Source of the DNA: Echinococcus granulosus
Taxonomy: Eukaryota > Platyhelminthes > Cestoda > Cyclophyllidea > Taeniidae
Length of the DNA: 64,000 nt
Assembly (NCBI RefSeq): GCF_000524195.1
Contig: NW_020170405.1
Location: 255,570-319,569 of the forward strand
Direction: 5' to 3'
Below are positions 37,184 to 50,740 of this stretch, piece after piece (the stretch's first letter is position 1; each line of letters starts with the position of its first letter). The notes below the pieces were generated by a model. It did not search any database. It was not told the DNA's origin and saw only the letters and a list, made by a program, of their open reading frames with translations. The position numbers and the translations under genes are program-made.

Positions 37184-40100
37184 AGCTTATGAGTCTAGAC
37201 GAAACAAGCGGGAACCATCCCAAGCCAATGATGCGGTTGAGGAAGTAACCACTAGAACAAGCATCACTGTCACCGAAAGGACAGATAATACATAGCAAGA
37301 TATTTTGTCCCGAATTCTTGAGCAAGTAATATTTTAAAATATCCTAAGCTTTAAAACCTAAAACTATTTTAGCATCATAATGGCCTTCTATATTATTTCT
37401 TAGTTAATAACAAATCATGCTAGCAATTTAAAAACCTTCTAAAAATCTTGCGAATATGATAGCTATGGATATAACTTAAAAATAAACTCCTCTTTCTTCA
37501 TTTGATTTTTCGTACAAAGATTATACGCATGTATTCCTAATTATTTCAAATCTAAGGTCAAATTCCTCAGCACTGAACTTCATTCAGTGGTTTTGGGTGC
37601 ACTGATCCCAAGAATGGGGCAGAGTGGAGTGGTTTTTATGAAGCATTTGTAAACTAGGATATTAAACGTGATTTTTATTTCGCACTGGCTACAACGGAAA
37701 GTATCGTATGCGACTTTATCAACGATAGGGATTCAATTTGTCGATTGTGAGTATTTTGAAGGAGGTTGTTCTAAAGTGCTTAAGGCAAAACTGCTACATA
37801 TATGACTTGATAGCTCATCTTTCAAGACAAGTCGTCTGACCTGGTAACCTCCCATCAAGTTTTAATTAGTGTACCATTCTGTAGTAACACTGCTTTTCAC
37901 ACACTAAAAAGTAGATTTGGTCGATTTTTTACATTTAAATGGGGCGTTAATATATATCTGAAATTGTATTTATTGGGTATTAAATTGTTCTCAAGTTAAT
38001 TAAACGGTATTCACAAGTTTTGATTCATAAACTAAAGAGCCTTAGCATTATTTGGGATTATGAGGAAGCAGAAGGTTGGTACAACTATTAACCTAAGTCT
38101 CGTCAATACCTTCCTTTAAAAATTTAGGCAATGCCATGACACTCGCGCGCCATATTGAGGCTCCATTACCCTTTTAATAAATTTTTGACACAGGGAGATT
38201 TAGGTGTGTACGTTACGCATTCTATTTACATATTTGCCAGTTTCTCCAGTTGTGTAATGGTGCCACTAAAAAAAGTTATCCCGCCTCCTTTTGCCTCCAT
38301 ACGTGTATCCGAAAATAGTCAAATCAGCTCCAAGCTTACGGAACGAAACGATGTTTTGTGGGGTAAGTCACTGAAATGTAATTGTGCAAAGCTAAAATTG
38401 ACAGCCGACTTCGACTACTGCATGGAAGATTGAAAAAGAGACCGCTAAGCAGAGGGATGGGACTTAATTAAAACCCCTCAAGTCGGAAAGTGGTATTAAG
38501 AATATGGGCCATATCATATCATTCCTACACAATGTCAATTCGTTTCGGTAGTATTAGGGGTGCAGATACCCAAACCAGTACTGAAGTATTTACATCCCTT
38601 GTCACCTTCTTCATATATTTGCCAATTGCATGTGTACGTCCGATTCCTGCTAATTTTGCCATACCAGGACTGGTCAAAGGCGAACGGCCTTCTCGGTCTA
38701 CGAACTACATCACAAAGGCAAGAGTGGAGCGACAAGTTGGTGCGCTGATTTCCCCACCATTCTGTCCTTCTTATTCCTTTCATTAACATAGTTTGTGGTG
38801 TAAAATATTGGCAACGGAGAAGTCTTGACCCCGCGGCAAGAGTATAGTTAGTGAAAGCGCTTCAGTGATTACTCCGATATGAGAAATTTTAATGTCACAG
38901 ATTACCCCAGTACGATGAAACTTGCCAAACATGATAAGATGGTGGGAGGTAATGAAGCGGTAAATGATGAGGTGAATGTTGTGACTAAAGTAATAATTTG
39001 ACGCGGGAATGGTCTCTCTTAAAAAAGTCCTCACTGACCTAACCCAAACTTGCACAGTGGTGATGCAATCGCAGAGGTGTCCCGCGTTAGCCGAAATAAT
39101 TAAACAACAGTACCTTAGCATAAGAGACGGCAAATCCCCCAGGCGTTTTATGGGTAAAACGAAGCTCAAATGATTGCGTTTCCTAAAAAGCAATGGGACA
39201 CATTCTTTGTGATTGTTTACATCTCGTCTGCAATTCGGTGATTTTGATTGGTGGATAAATAAAGAAACTTGGGTTGTCTTTAACTTTGTCTAAGGTTTAG
39301 GTATCTAGGTTAAAAGTGATTAAGAGCTTTAAAAATGCATTATTAATTATACTCTAAGAGAATTCTTGCCAATAAGAAAGAGAAGGTGGATCAGCTTCTT
39401 TACCTTCACACATCTACATTAAAGTGGAGGGGAGAGGAAACCGCTCATCCTCACTGATTCCGACAAGCATGGCATCGTCAGGTCTATATCCATTGCAATG
39501 GGCCACTCACATTAAATTGCCTAAGTCACAAAGACATGGAAGAAAACGAAATTGATTTTAAAAATCATGAGTGGGGTTTAGTGAAACAGCAAATTTCAAC
39601 CTCACTGGTGGCTGTTCAACTAAGATCGGTCGCGAGATTCATCAAGCACTATCTGAAGCGATCCCAAAACCACAAACAATCTCGTATTTAATCATCTTGA
39701 TCTCGTTGCTACCAAAGGGCGCGTTTAAGAGTTCGAAATTGCTAGGAGTACTACCAACGCTGTGTCCGCTTCCTGCCGTTCAGCGCGCCTTTGGATCTCT
39801 TCTTATCCCCAACTCCCAACTTCCAGTAAGACTCTCATTATTCCATTGAGAAGGCATTTAGATAATGGAAGTTAAAATCGTCAATGTTGTTTCTTTTGAG
39901 GGGATGCCTAGGAACAATAATTTCTTGATCACATGGTGTTGAAAGAGAACGATATTTATCTTACTTGGGCCTTTAAACTGTCCAGGCTCTCTAATATCCG
40001 TCGGCACAGGCAGCCGTTCCCCTGCACAGCCTCTCACCCCTTCCACGTGGCTAAAACAGCGAATTTTCCATATCGAGTGACTAGTTTGCAGTTTCAAAGG

Positions 40101-43100
40101 TGACTCCCGCCGCTATCGAGAGAACACGACGGGGCGAGGATTTGTTCTGCTGCTCACACAAATAAACAGGAGTAGAACTGCTGCCATTATGACCTGAGGT
40201 CATGCATTCAGCGATATCACTGACATATATTCTACGATATCGCGCAAACTTTCCGACATCTTTATTCAAAGCATCTTCATATTTAAATAAGAGCAACTTG
40301 GATGACGCATTAAGAAAAGCATGAGGCAATTTGAAGTTGGCTGTATCAGTCTACTTGTTCGCTTTCATCCACTTTCATGGGGTTGTGCAGTAACAGACAT
40401 GGTAAGAAATTCCGACAGCAAAATATACGCATATCCCCTGTGACTACATTAACGCATTACTTTCTTCTCGGCTCAGTTTTTCTAGGATTGGCAGTGTGCC
40501 AATGCTAAAGCAACAAAGCTGTAGGGGAGTGGTACGGTAATGGCCGTTTTAAGCCGTTGCTTAGATGGTAGAGACACAAATTAGCCGGTGTCAAATCCAT
40601 TTTACCTGCTTTTAATACTCCAATCACCAGTCCATTGGAAGGAGCTCCCCTTGTGCATTCAGTCTGCCATCCCCATGGCCAATTTTAATCTACCGAAATG
40701 CATGCTAAAATTGACAAGTTAACATACACAATTACTCAAATTTTGTCGTACATTCAAACGCCGCCTGAGTTTGAATAAATATGCATTAGAGTTCCAAACT
40801 TCCATAAAACGTTAATGAAATGGTACTTCACATTAGTTCCACGAAATCTCCTCACTTTCTGTGGACATCCCGAATAATGCTGATTGGCCAATCAAGGAGT
40901 AGTGAGGTGGAGATCACGCTCACTCGGAGCTGTTACAATTCAAAATCTTCTACATTTTACTGCTGTAGGTAGACCGAGATCGCAGCATTCAATTTTCTGC
41001 AGGCTTTTTGAATGTAGAGTCACCTAGTTGCAATGCTTGCCCTGCGTACTGACGTGAATGGCGCAGCCTTCTCGTGTTGTTACTATGGCGATACAGAGTT
41101 GAGCTTGCATCCTGGCACGTTGCAATACTCAGATTCGGGTAACAAGTTATAAAGAAGGCCACTTTGTCAACCTTTACTGATCCTAAACTTTTATTCAGTC
41201 GGTACAGGTTTATCAGGCAAAACTCGATCATAGGTGCTCTAAGATGTAAGTACCATCTACTACAAAGACTAGTGCGTGCGTTAATCACGACAAAATGCTA
41301 TTAATTTATAAATGCAGTAGTAAACACACAACCTTTAACTAAATAATTAACTTTGGTGGAAAATAGTGTACTTCCCTCAGTAAATTCTACATTACGACGT
41401 CATTTAGTTGTTATCAAAAGGTCTCAATGGTCAATAGTGCTTCAACTATGATAGTCTCTCCGATGCAGTCGAAAGGTTGATTTTTATGGTTGAAAGGGAC
41501 TGCTGCTGTGAACACAATTACTTGCCTGCATGCGCTGTGTTAAAATGTGTATTTTACCTTACCACCAATGACGACGTGAGGGCGATGTCGCGGGGCGTCT
41601 CTGCAGTACTGACAAGTTTTCTGTCTTGAAGCTTTGCACGCATTGGCTAAACACTGCAAGCAGCGATTTCTAAATTCCAACATTAGTGATAACATCCCTG
41701 TCTACACCAATCTCTCGGCAAATGCACTGGCATATTCTGCCTTCTAATAGCTTTTCGGCTGTAACCCGTTATATGAAATTTGTTTCTTGATTTGAGGAGG
41801 CTAAATCTGAAATCTTTGTACATACTACGATACCTCACTTTACAAAATGAGATGAAAATAAAACATTATAGTGGTTTATACTTTCCACTTAAGAAGCCTA
41901 GTTCAATTCGTAGGGAGAACGAGGGATAAAATAGAAGGCCATTTGTCTTGCTCAGCATTCGAGGGTCCGTTGGCAGTGCGCGAACGGGGGGACGTTGAAG
42001 GCAGTATTGCATTGGGACTTCGCAATACCGACCTTTAAAAAAAACTTTATTCTGATATGAAGGAAGGGAATTTATGCAAACTGCCAGTACTGCATCCATA
42101 TTTATTCATGGCCTTCGTTGTATATTCCCAGACTTGATAAAATGTTGACTTGAATGAGAAAAGGATTAGTCTGGTCGGTTTAATTTTAACACATCCACTT
42201 ATTGCTGTTTTCAATTGCACTTAAACAAACGAAAAACTCCGAAGGAGAGGTTGATGTGACTACTGGCTTGGCTAAAGAGGTGTCCAGATAGCACAGGTTT
42301 TGAAGTTCACCCAGCTTAGGTTTTTCCGTCCCCCTTTGCAAGAGACGCAGTTTGCAAAAGTGGAAGTGATGCTGACGTCCTCATTTTGACTTGGTGAATC
42401 CAATTGTACACATAAGGGATAGCGTGTCAGGCGATTCGGGGAGTTACTTCACATCGCCCAGATATGAAACGTGACAAAACTTTCAGCAGCGTACAGCACA
42501 AGCAGTTCTCACAATTTATCCATAACCTTTGGCGTTAGTCTACCCAGATTTGGGTTACGTCGGCGAAAATACAGTCTTGTCACCTTGTGTTGATTACAGC
42601 GCAGTTTCAACGGGAATCTGAAGGCGAAATTGGCCACCTTGGACTACGATAATGGATTTTATGAATACCATGGCACTGCAGTGTCGATATTGTTAAGAAA
42701 AAGTGAATTGAAGCACAAATTTCGAGTCAGCTGCTTGACCTCTTATTGCGGAAAAGTGTCCACTCTGCCGTTGGAAACGATGTGATGCTTCGTTGTGGAG
42801 CATGTCAACGATCAGAGGGGGCACTGCCGGAGGATAGGCTTCCAAAAGCAAGCTTTAAGTGCATTCTAGTGTTAGCATAACAGGAGATGAGTAGAACCCC
42901 AAGAAAGCTCCCGGTCATGGTGTAATTAACGTTGTTAGGATCTTTACGAAATCGGGACTTTTGTACAGAAGGACTAGGATCAGACTCATGAGCATTTCCG
43001 TGTCAGTGCCTAACAGGCTACTGTAGAGGTAGAAAGATTTGATGAGCATCAGTTTGTTTTCTTTATAGAACACCCCTTTAAGTAAAATTCAACAGTGGCT

Positions 43101-44768
43101 ATTTTAAGGGCAATTCCTGTAATCTGCTTTCCTTTTGTCTTGTGCCTTATGATCGAAAAATTGGCTAAACTATACGGATGGGCTGATGCATCACCATTGC
43201 GCTGCACTGAAGTCGTAAAGCACTGTCTGCCGTTTACAAATGGATGAACATCAGTGAATTCAAAAATCATCTTGTGTCTTCCTAGTTGTAGTCGTTTGGC
43301 ATGATTCCTTAATTTTATGACCCTTAGATTGGATCCGACAACTCTTATCTAAAGTAGACCGTTTGAAATTCTCGAAAATGCAAAATGGAACTGAATTTGG
43401 AGAAATGAAAAGTCAAATTCACCAAGCACACTCCTGATATGCCAGATTGCCTAAAAACTAGAAAATTGGCACAATTAGTGTGGGGAAACATGTTTTGGCT
43501 GTTGCGATTTAGCAGCAGAATTCTTTCTTCCTTTAAAATAAACAAAGGTAAAAATCAAGCTTGTTTGACAGGGAATTTCGATACTGAGGGTTCAAAAGCA
43601 GCATAGAATTGTGGCCATCTGCGAATAAGCACATCAAGATCATTCAAAAGTCCACCGCACCATTAGCTCACAAGAGCGATGAGCAACGCCTTGTTCAATT
43701 CCTAGCTACGGCTTAGACCTTGTCCACTTCCTCCTTCCTCTTTGATTACACTTCGGACTACGTTGAAATGTATTCTGCCTCTCTGCTTGACGTCACACCT
43801 GTGAAAAAGGGGTCCATCATCGTGGAAAACACACCTGGCTCCTTTTGGAGAATTTCGGAATTACTACTAATATTCGCCATTTTGCTTTCAGCCAACCTTT
43901 CCGTCCTATTACCCGTAAGATTCACTTCAGTTCTTGCATTAACCAGCCTGATGTTTCACGAATTCTTCACTGACAGTTAGGGCCGATGTAAATGGCACAT
44001 TCATAGCCTACCACTATTTTCTGTTTCGACAGCTTACACGTAGGTTCTTGATGCTGTTGGAAATGTTCTTGGGAGTGCCGTTGTGACAGAGACCTTCAAA
44101 GGCGGACAGGCCTTTACGACAGCAGACAGTGATTCTACACCTGATCACATCTCTCCCTCCACTTCTTCATTTTCATCTTTTTGTTCTCATTATTACAACA
44201 AACTGTCGGTAAAAGTTGGGATCCGGTGGCAAGGGTCTGATTGACTTCCCTCAGCTTCCATAGGGACACCTCGTGGTAAATTGCATGCGATGGTGTTTTC
44301 GTCTTACTAGATCGCCATACTGCACTCGTGACCAGCCGTTCTACCCGAGTGAATGAATGAAAGAAATGTCTCGATTGGATGTTTTCAGTAAGCTAAATTC
44401 TCCTTTTAAATTTTACGATTATCTTCTTGGTATTATCACGTTCTAGTTTTCCATTAGCTGGCATTACTGTTGCTTTAATCTCGAATTCAGGACTTTTTGA
44501 GACAAACTCTGTGAGAATTGAATAGAATCTCCGCAACGCTTCTCCAACTCCCTGTTGCTTAAAGGTTTAAATTCGTAAATGCGGTAGTCCTTGTGAGAAA
44601 ATAAATCAACACTCCCAATTGTAAAGCCTGCGATTCAAAACATAACCCATGAAATTACGACAAATAGCCTCAAGAAAGCTTTTTGAAGAATGTACTAGAC
44701 TGGTAATTAGTGTTTATTTGACTGTAAAGGTAGTGAATAAAGTCGGGCAAAAAACGGTCCGCCGGCGG
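37184..44768. other. 7.6-kb region between RBM7 and DM9 genes, no gene named
   Basis: Mostly AT-rich. Candidates I could not confirm: on the minus strand about 39950-40050, an open segment (about 30 codons, including LPVPTDIREPGQFKGP) between a TTTTAG acceptor and a GTAAGA donor; on the plus strand 39571-39830, open and ending at GTAAGA; on the plus strand 44044-44244, 66 codons after an AG with a segment resembling the C-terminal helix of SLC1 glutamate transporters. None joins to a convincing neighbour. No repeats or RNA genes recognised. Confidence 0.3.
44713..44718 (-). promoter_or_regulatory. Poly(A) signal AATAAA of the DM9 gene
   Basis: Minus-strand hexamer about 50 nt downstream of the DM9 stop codon, a normal distance for a short 3' UTR. 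Confidence 0.55.
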
Positions 44769-45673
44769 TCACTTCCGCAAAACAAGAACTTCGTACCGCT
44801 CAACCGCCTTCTCCTCCCCGCCGTAGGGGATGTACGCGCATGAGTGGCCCATGTGGACCTGAAAGTGAAAACATTGGACGGCTATCTCAAGCCCCGAAAC
44901 CGCATGAAAAAGTGGAGGGCATTTTGTCAAGTCGTTGCGGTCACTTGTGAAGACACAAAGAAGGGCTTTACTCATCACATTACCCACCTTTCCTACACAC
45001 ATTTCTCCCTGACATGGCGCCTTGCAAATATAGAGAGGCTCGCCATCACTTGCTATTCCGGCAATGATTGCATTCTTGGGCACATCGCCATCGCTATCTG
45101 CGACCCACTTGTAGCTGTCAAATGGGAAAGGCAAAACTACACATCCTTGCAAAAATACTGTGAGCGTTTACATAGTTAAAATCAGGAACAAAAAGTAAGA
45201 TTAGTGACGAATGGCAATCCAAGCATGAATCGCCTTATCAACGGTACCTTGGCATAAAGCTTTACTAAAGGCTTTCAACAGGATAATTAAACTAAACTCT
45301 ATTTTCCTCTTTACTCTGCATTGAATGTTTACCCTCCATCTTTTGAAATTTTAAATTGGCTGTCAGTAATTTGATGCCTGTAGACAGTGCAATAGCTGGG
45401 AGGTATATAATTTGAACTCTACCATGCGCCACCGCAAGTGACGGTAGTGTCGCAGAGAATTTCGCAAAACGAGACCTCATGCTCCTTCCCACCATACGGC
45501 AAGTAGCATGTCTGGTACCGTTGTACGTATTTGCCAGGAATCTTTTCACCACTCAACTCTGCCCTCGCCACGAAGATGCCATCGTCGACTTCAAGTGCAC
45601 CAACCGGAATTTCGCGTCCACGCATAGGAACCCAGCTCAAGCCAAGCTGAAAACCCTTTCCGATTTTGGCCAT
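44769..45673 (-). CDS. DM9 repeat protein, tegument 16.5 kDa (TP16.5) type
   Basis: Three exons, in transcript order: 45423-45673, 44988-45114, 44769-44858. Sum 468 nt, 155 residues. Two DM9 (DUF3421) repeats: the first spans residues about 13-78 (LSWVPMRGREIPVGALEVDD, FVARAELSGEKIPGKY, LPYGGKEHEV, FCEIL), the second about 85-153 (YKWVADSDGDVPKNAIIAG, GEPLYICKAP, GKV, CAYIPYGGEE, YEVLVLRK). DM9 domains bind carbohydrate in the animal lectins studied; in liver flukes a two-repeat protein of this size occurs at the tegument. No signal peptide is seen at the chosen ATG, which lies seven bases after a CAG acceptor, so either an upstream non-coding exon or a spliced leader is attached there. Repeat phases and the length support the model. 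Localisation is inference from relatives. Confidence 0.88.
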
Positions 45674-45679
45674 TTTCTC

Positions 45680-46448
45680 CTGAAATTTCATTTTTAACAC
45701 AAACGTTAGTGCATTTATTGATTCATCTTGGATGCAAAAATGTGAATAGGTAGTGGGAACCCTCAGTATTTGCATTCCAGCCATTCCATCATTGTTTATC
45801 CAACTAGCCGATTGAATTATCACTGTTCGGATTCGCAAACAAAGGGGTCCATCAGACTCATGTGCATCCCCTCTGCGATAAGTATCTTTGACTATCCGGG
45901 TAACCGATATAATTCCTCCCTTTCTTGCCATCAATCACCACTACAAGTGAACTCACCTGAACAGAATGCTATCATTTTCTAGTTACGGGTGACACGTCTT
46001 GTTTCATCTGATTTGACATAGCTCCCTACTTATAAAATCAAGTTGTAGTAGGTAGCCATTTTTTAGGGATAAGGAACACCCATTTGGCTTAGTAACGCGA
46101 ACCTACACAATTCTTGTTTATCATCCTGCACAGCATCTGCAAATGAAATCAACTTACTGCTCAGCAAACAAAAGTGTATTTTATGAGTAATGAAAAAAGA
46201 CAATACATCGGAAAAAATTCACAAAATTAAACCTACAACGACCGGTAAAGCCCATATTTTTTTTCCTCTCGATTGCACCGATTTTATATTTATTATGAAT
46301 GAGCCATCAGTCTAGGTCTCAGGAATATACTAATAAACAATGAGGCAAAGGAAAGGGTTCCATAAAAATTGAAATCTCTCTATTAGAACTATTGAATGGG
46401 TAAAAAGACTACCAAACCGCTGACACCAGTAAAGGTAGGTGAACTCAC
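45680..46448. other. Upstream region of the DM9 gene
   Basis: A minus-strand frame runs open upstream of the chosen DM9 ATG to about 45934, but it passes through the CAG acceptor at 45680 and looks unlike a DM9 protein, so I treat it as non-coding. No other feature is supported here. Confidence 0.35.
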
Positions 46449-46701
46449 CAAGTCAATTCCACCACCGCATTCATCAGCGTGAGTGCGCGCTTTATAAAGC
46501 CTCGCTTCGCCACGACCTTGAGGCCACCAGTCAGTGAGGTGCGTAGGTGACATTGGCGGCCACGTAGGGCGCAGGTGACCTTGGCGCGATGTGATGCAGT
46601 TTACATTTATTCACATCTTACCTTGCACCACACATCGCAAGCATCCAAATGGGCCTTCAAAGCAGCATCAGGCAGACCTAGCTCATCCTCAACTTGCCGA
46701 A
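46449..46701 (-). CDS. Two coding exons of an unidentified gene, partial
   Basis: Minus strand. Exon a, 46622-46701, encodes RQVEDELGLPDAALKAHLD then ACDVWCK and ends at a GTAAGA donor. Exon b, 46449-46579, encodes VTCALRGRQCHLRTSLTGG then KVVAKRGFIKRALTLMNAVV and ends at GTGAGT. A 42-nt intron ending in CCAAG separates them, and they join in phase into about 70 residues of helical, basic, Leu-rich protein. Base composition is richer in GC than the surroundings, as in the other real exons here. The donor of exon b does not fit the phase of the DM9 start exon, so it probably belongs to another gene. I do not recognise the family; a subunit of a vesicle-tethering complex is only a guess from the helical pattern. 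Confidence 0.4.
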
Positions 46702-49700
46702 CTTAACTTTGCTGGTGGCTACAAAAGTGGTACCAACACAATGAATTCTGCCAACTTGACATAAGTTTTAAAATTCTTTCTTTAAATGTCAAACTTTGGC
46801 TTTTGGTTTGTACCTCTGTGGAATTCAAAATGAGGGCGAGAGTGCGTTCAAATTCGCTAAAAAGGAGAGAAGCAGCAATTCTGCTTTTTCGCCTAATGTT
46901 CGCGTCATGTGTTGTGATTTACTGAAGGCTGAAGTGTAGGGAAGTGGTTTTCATTCTACCGTAAGCTTTAATGGTGCTACCGAGAAAATGCACACAACCT
47001 TGTGCAATAGCTGGTACGTAGTCACTCCGAGGCGTTTCGTTACCATCTCATGGTGCCAAATGTTCAAACATGGCGAAAAAAGGCTAAAAGATGAAGGATG
47101 TGCTCTAACAGAAATAAAGCAATATAAAATGCTGAAATAATTATGAAAGGTTTCTGGTACATCCAAACCCTGCACCGCCTTAGTACCTGATCCTTAACAT
47201 GTGCCTCCAGAGCCATATTATCGGCCCCGCTTAAAGCCAAATCCAGACGCTGTTGAAGAGAAAACGGTAGTGTGGGAGTCTTGGCATTTGCATAATCTTG
47301 CTTTAAGATTCCATGGCTGGGCAGTGAGATACAAACTTGCCAATTCGATGATTACCAAATGGCAAATGAGTTGCTTGTTCCAGCTTGTGTCGAAATCACA
47401 AGCAAGCACACATGAGTAATTACCTCGACGGTATCCCTGTTATATGTTATGAGCGTCTTAGATAAGATTTTAAAAAATTTGACTAGAATATTTGTTACTG
47501 AGGCTCCTATTTTACCACACTCCCTGTAAAGAGACTGTTATGGAGTGCTATTTATGTGCCTGAGCCAGAAATTGTGGCGAGCTATCAACCGAGGTAATTA
47601 GGAGACAAAGACCCCACTAAGGACTTCCTTACTAGCCGGCGGGAATGAGTTGGATGGTGGTATAGCCTATGCCATCTTAACGCCAGCCTGACTACCAAAA
47701 ACATTTGAAGCCTATCTGTATGTGCCAATGACTCATCAGGTCAATTAAAGATGGCGAAAGTTTCGAGATAATCTAGAATGTGCATGGGGTTGTAAATGAA
47801 TCTACCAATTCCTCTCGCAATTAAAAACCAGTAGCGGTCGCTTCATCTCACGCCTCCACCCACCAAAGTGCCGTTTCGATGTACAAAATCGACCAAGATC
47901 CACCTGAATCTTATACTACAGTCTGCCCATCAGTAGGATACCACTTTGTCTGCTGGTTCCGCATTGTGCAGCGGGCACAATCAGTGGCGATGCTTCATCT
48001 AGGCGTTCTTTCCGATTTTAACGTCAAACGAGTGCTTAGTGTTTGCACAAAATCTTTTCTGGTAATCGAATGAATGTGTCTCGGCAGATGATCGTAGGTG
48101 CAGACGCCAGTACCTGTTTTTAATTTTGTTGAGGCTTCTAATTTGCGACTTTTGAAGCCGTTTTGTGAGCTCAGGACCATCGCTGCTGTGACGGAGGTAG
48201 GCTTGCATCGGCTGGTGTTTGGCTACTTCGAACGCAATCGCCTAGATTTGTCTGGTACATCAGTAGAAATTTTTTTATAAGCCATTACTAGCAGTTGCCT
48301 CTTGCCTTCGTGATTTCAGTAGCGATCGCTTGAATGTCTCAACAAGCCGCTTTGCTTACCCATCAGACTGGGGTAAAGAGGTGGGAGCACATATTCGTAA
48401 TATCGTCTTGACGACATTTGTAATGGGAATCTTATGGAGTAAAACGGATTCCGTTATCCATGGCCGACATCGCTTAGAGTCACTTTTGTCTGAATATCTA
48501 GTATATCACTTGCAGCATTTTGGCTGTCATGGCCGGGACCACCAAAAAGGTAAGAGACGCCGTCGATCAATTCGTCAAAGCCGAGGCGAATATGTGAAAA
48601 TAACCCTTCCGTAACACCTTTTCGGGTCGCAGAGATGCCCGGTGGAGATAGGCATCTCGAACCAATCGCCGGGTACTGCTGGAAAAACCTAAACCCTATG
48701 ACGTCTCCAAATCCCATGAAATGTGTTGCAAAAGCTGGCCATGGTGTGCCATCATGGCCTCGGGATAAAATCAACGCACGACGTTGATCGCAATGACTTA
48801 CTAAAGGGTGTCTTTTTTGTTACTTTTCTTTGTGTAGCACTATCATGCATTCTTCTGCAAGGCATAAGTAAATAGATATGCTCTTTTTAAAGGGTACAGG
48901 ACCATCATTCTGTGTGGTAAGAAAGAGGCGAAAATTTTGAAATGGAAACATTAAAGCATTTCGCGATACCTTCTAATCTAGAACTTAGTGCACTTTTTCG
49001 ACTAGAATTGTCAAAATAAATTAGCTCTTGTATTCATTTTCGTTTAATTGATAAAACACTTGACAATAACAACTAGACTTTTTGAATCGCACGATTAGTG
49101 ACCTATGGGAGGACATAACTCCTACACCATGGGCTACCGTTTATTCGGTCATGATCGCTTTAAATAATTCCACATTTTGCTAATTCATGCAGCAGGAGAA
49201 TGTTGGTGCAAGGCTAAAATTTGATTTATTCTGTTTGGTTCGACATTACCAGGGGTAATCGAAAGGAGCAAAAAGTTACTGTAATACTTTGCTTAGCTGT
49301 TTAACGCCTCTTTTGGTTTCGCAGGCGCTTAAAGCTCTGCCTTTGTACTTCCACTAGGCCTCCGGGCCATGACAGTAGAGCTCAATCACTCTCTCTATTG
49401 ATAATGCGCATTCCGCTCAAGTATTGCCTTCATTCGTTCTCCAGGAAGTCTTGAGACGCCACAATTACAATGCTACAATAGTACCATATCTTTGAACCTA
49501 GAGAATAATTTTGAGTATACTGCATCAAATCAAAAAACCCGACTTGGGCAAAGTATCACCTACTGCTGTAAAATAGTTTAGTGTAATACGATGGTTGTTT
49601 GTCTCCCGGCTTTAGTGAGGAGCCACTTTTGGTCTTTGTACCACGCCGGATTGGCTGGCCTTTGGGCCATGCCAGTAGCCCAAATACCTTCTCTGTGCCT

Positions 49701-50740
49701 AATATATGTATTCTGCCCGGGTATTTTGTCTACTTTCGTCTTCAGGGAAGTCTGGGGGCTGCCACATTACCAACTGCAATAACTCATATGAGGTCCTAGA
49801 TGGTCGAGCATGCTAACCACGAAGGTGTTCATTCATTAGATTTTATTTCCCATCTTACTTTAACACTCTCAACGAGTATTAGTATAAAACTGGTCCAACA
49901 CCCATCAAGTTGTTGAGAAGCCAACTGTTAAGCAAATTTATTCAAGATAATTCTCAAGGTGACACAGTGTATCTCCCCAAGACAGATCATATATATTTGA
50001 TACGTAGAAGATATTAGGGTTACTAGCATGGCCCAAAGTCCAGCCCACCCGTCGAGGTGCAGTGGCTGACAAAATAGCACTTTACCAAAAACCGACCGCT
50101 AAACAAACAACCAACGTATTACAGTGTTATTTTAGTACACGAATACAGCTAGTGCAATTTAGTGTAAAAAATTAAGCCGATCTTATCAGAAGCTAATTAG
50201 GTAGAGTGCAAAATTCTACCAGCCCGAATTGACACAAGTCGTTGAATTTAATTTCGAAGAAATCGATAAGGTAAAGTAGGAGATAGCTAGTACGGGTTCG
50301 CCCTGACTAACCCGCTAGCAATTATTCTTGGATCAAAATATCTTGAACATACAATCCAAAGACATAAAATTTGGTTGACTAAATAAGAGTGGTTTACCGA
50401 ATGTGCAACGGTAATGAGGGTGATTTCAGGTAACTCTTGAAAATTTGAAAATTGTTGATGCCTCACTGCTAAATTTCGTGTGAACCTAGCATCTTTCTCG
50501 CATGATATATTTAAATATTTAAAATTCATGTTTAAGAACAGCACCTCTTTAATCAGATTAATTAAATTTTGGCATTTAAATAACACGAATTTTAATTGAT
50601 TTGTGTGAGTGTAAAATTTTTCGTGATCCTAGCAATCATGCATTATGCCACATGTTTGGCGACCAGATTGTTTCAGTACACCTACCAGCTGGCGTGCGCT
50701 GTGTGAATTTTGAGGTGGTTAGCATTGGACAGGTTTGAAG
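46702..50740. other. 4-kb region upstream of Ran, no gene named
   Basis: Contains the 5' part of the unidentified gene at 46449-46701 if it has more exons, a GC-richer patch at 48540-48780 with open frames on both strands, the diverged duplication at 49325-49783, and the Ran promoter. No transposase, reverse transcriptase or RNA gene was recognised. Confidence 0.35.
49325..49783 (+). repeat. Two diverged direct copies, 300-bp offset
   Basis: Copy 1 is about 49325-49485, copy 2 about 49615-49783. Matching blocks include GGGCCATG-A/C-CAGTAG at 49364 and 49664, exactly 300 bp apart, then TCTCT and CATTC/TATTC-GC blocks, and a block around CCAGGAAGTCT/CAGGGAAGTCT followed by GCCACA. The order is kept, with small indels. 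The copies could be two units of a dispersed repeat family or an old tandem duplication. Confidence 0.6.

Noticed and set aside
45674..45934. N-terminal extension of the DM9 protein by about 87 residues
   Set aside because: The frame crosses a good CAG acceptor and the extra sequence is unlike DM9 proteins; the ATG at 45673 gives the expected length.
48454..48774. Overlapping ORFs on both strands suggestive of a retroelement fragment
   Set aside because: No reverse transcriptase, integrase or zinc knuckle motif could be identified.
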